Assembly: GCF_024391045.1 (NCBI RefSeq)
Contig: NZ_JANFCZ010000008.1
Coordinates: 1-64,000 of the forward strand
Source: Pseudarthrobacter sulfonivorans
GTDB taxonomy: Bacteria; Actinomycetota; Actinomycetes; Actinomycetales; Micrococcaceae
Direction of reading: 5' to 3'
DNA: 64,000 bases
Part shown: positions 63,488 to 64,000 of the stretch, piece after piece
Position numbering within the stretch: the stretch's first letter is position 1
Layout: the number at the start of each line of letters is the position of its first letter
The notes under the pieces: generated by a model
What the model was told of the DNA's origin: nothing
Database searches by the model: none
Seen by the model: the letters and a program-made list of their open reading frames with translations, nothing else
Position numbers and translations under genes: made by a program

Positions 63488-64000
63488 GTGAGTTCCGAGC
63501 CTTCGTTTGCCCCTCCTTATTTTGGCCCTTCTTATTTTGAACCGCCGTGCGGGCCCGTGGTCGGCTGGCAGGACGGTGCGGTGGTGCGGGCCACCGGCAT
63601 CCCGTATGCCACCGCGGGCCGTTTCCAGCCACCCGCGGCTGCGCCCGGCTGGACCGAGCCCTTCGCGGCAACCACCCTCGCGCCGGCCTGCCCGCAGGGT
63701 CCCGTCCCCTTCCTCGACGACGTCCTGGGTACCCGTTACGGCGAGCTTCCCGGCAGCGAGGACTGCCAGCGCCTGTCCATCACCATCCCGGCCGGGATTG
63801 CCGACGACGAACGGGTTCCGGTCATGGTGTGGCTGCACGGCGGCTCCTACACGTCCGGCTCCGGTGACCTGGCGATCTTCGATGCCGCCTCCCTCGTGGC
63901 GGAGAACCGGGTCATCGTGGTGTCCGTGACCTACCGGCTGGGCCTGTTCGGGTACCTGGCCACCGGGACGGGCCGGCCGGCCAACCTGGGCCTGCTGGAC
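63488..64000 (+). CDS. Carboxylesterase type B, N-terminal part (cut by window edge)
   Basis: An open frame of 171 codons runs off the right edge. It shows G-I-P-Y-A near residue 39, the oxyanion motif V-W-L-H-G-G-S-Y-T-S-G-S near 117-128, V-T-Y-R-L-G-L-F-G near 147-155 and N-L-G-L-L-D at the very end, which in this family comes shortly before the nucleophile elbow G-E-S-A-G. So the catalytic Ser, Glu and His lie outside. Para-nitrobenzyl-esterase-like. GTG at 63488 is the best start, but has only a weak ribosome site. No signal peptide, so cytoplasmic. Confidence 0.85.
   Translation, partial: MSSEPSFAPPYFGPSYFEPPCGPVVGWQDGAVVRATGIPYATAGRFQPPAAAPGWTEPFAATTLAPACPQGPVPFLDDVLGTRYGELPGSEDCQRLSITIPAGIADDERVPVMVWLHGGSYTSGSGDLAIFDAASLVAENRVIVVSVTYRLGLFGYLATGTGRPANLGLLD

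Overview
This is a high-GC actinobacterial chromosome segment. The gene order tilS-hpt-ftsH-folE-folP-folB-folK-DUF3180-PH-PH-DUF2520-panC, an Lsr2 nucleoid protein, ClpC, a DisA c-di-AMP synthase, an ANTAR protein and a DUF2342 metalloprotease all fit the Micrococcaceae. Arthrobacter or Pseudarthrobacter is the best guess (inferred from gene content; no search was run). Most of the window is core chromosome. I see no prophage, insertion sequence, CRISPR array or rRNA operon. One tRNA gene, tRNA-Lys(UUU), is present.

Layout. 0.2-8 kb: a SnoaL-like protein, a PrmC-like methyltransferase, a secreted multidomain GH13 glucan hydrolase preceded by a perfect LacI-type operator, MalQ and a HhH-GPD protein. 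8-12.8 kb: a GAF-ANTAR protein behind a structured leader, a small membrane protein, tRNA-Lys, a candidate small RNA with its own promoter and U-tract, and the low-affinity phosphate pair DUF47-PiT. 13-17.3 kb: the high-affinity pstSCAB operon on the minus strand behind a PHO-box-like repeat. 17.3-28 kb: FUSC protein, radA, a solitary ketosynthase, prfC, disA, mutY and several small membrane or lipoprotein genes. 28-30.4 kb: dhaKLM, a PEP-dependent dihydroxyacetone kinase with HPr fused to DhaM. 30.6-36.6 kb: argA-type acetyltransferase, clpC, a frameshifted DUF1772 gene, lsr2 and lysS with an unlisted 59-residue membrane peptide behind it. 36.6-39.3 kb: three tandem paralogous alpha/beta hydrolases. 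39.4-46 kb: a DHA2 exporter and a LysR-ttuC-dctA-glxK cluster. 46-48.3 kb: hexapeptide-repeat protein, PfpI/DJ-1 protein, and a TetR regulator with a clear operator. 48.3-62.7 kb: panC through dacB, mostly minus strand, containing the whole early folate branch. 62.8-64 kb: ppa and a carboxylesterase cut by the window edge.

How genes work together. DUF47-PiT and PstSCAB are convergent neighbours covering low- and high-affinity phosphate uptake. The 42-46 kb cluster makes a complete route: dicarboxylate uptake, tartrate/D-malate oxidation or decarboxylation, then glycerate phosphorylation into glycolysis, with a T-N11-A LysR site in front. The GH13 enzyme and MalQ are convergent, and would degrade alpha-glucans outside and inside the cell. 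folE/folP/folB/folK supply the folate pterin branch.

The least explained signals are the small-RNA candidate at about 10975-11066, a series of long extragenic palindromes (two of them sequence-related, 29 kb apart), a LacI-family protein lacking most of one subdomain that sits between hpt and ftsH, and the lysS-linked micro-gene. I did not find a clear, wholly new multi-gene system.
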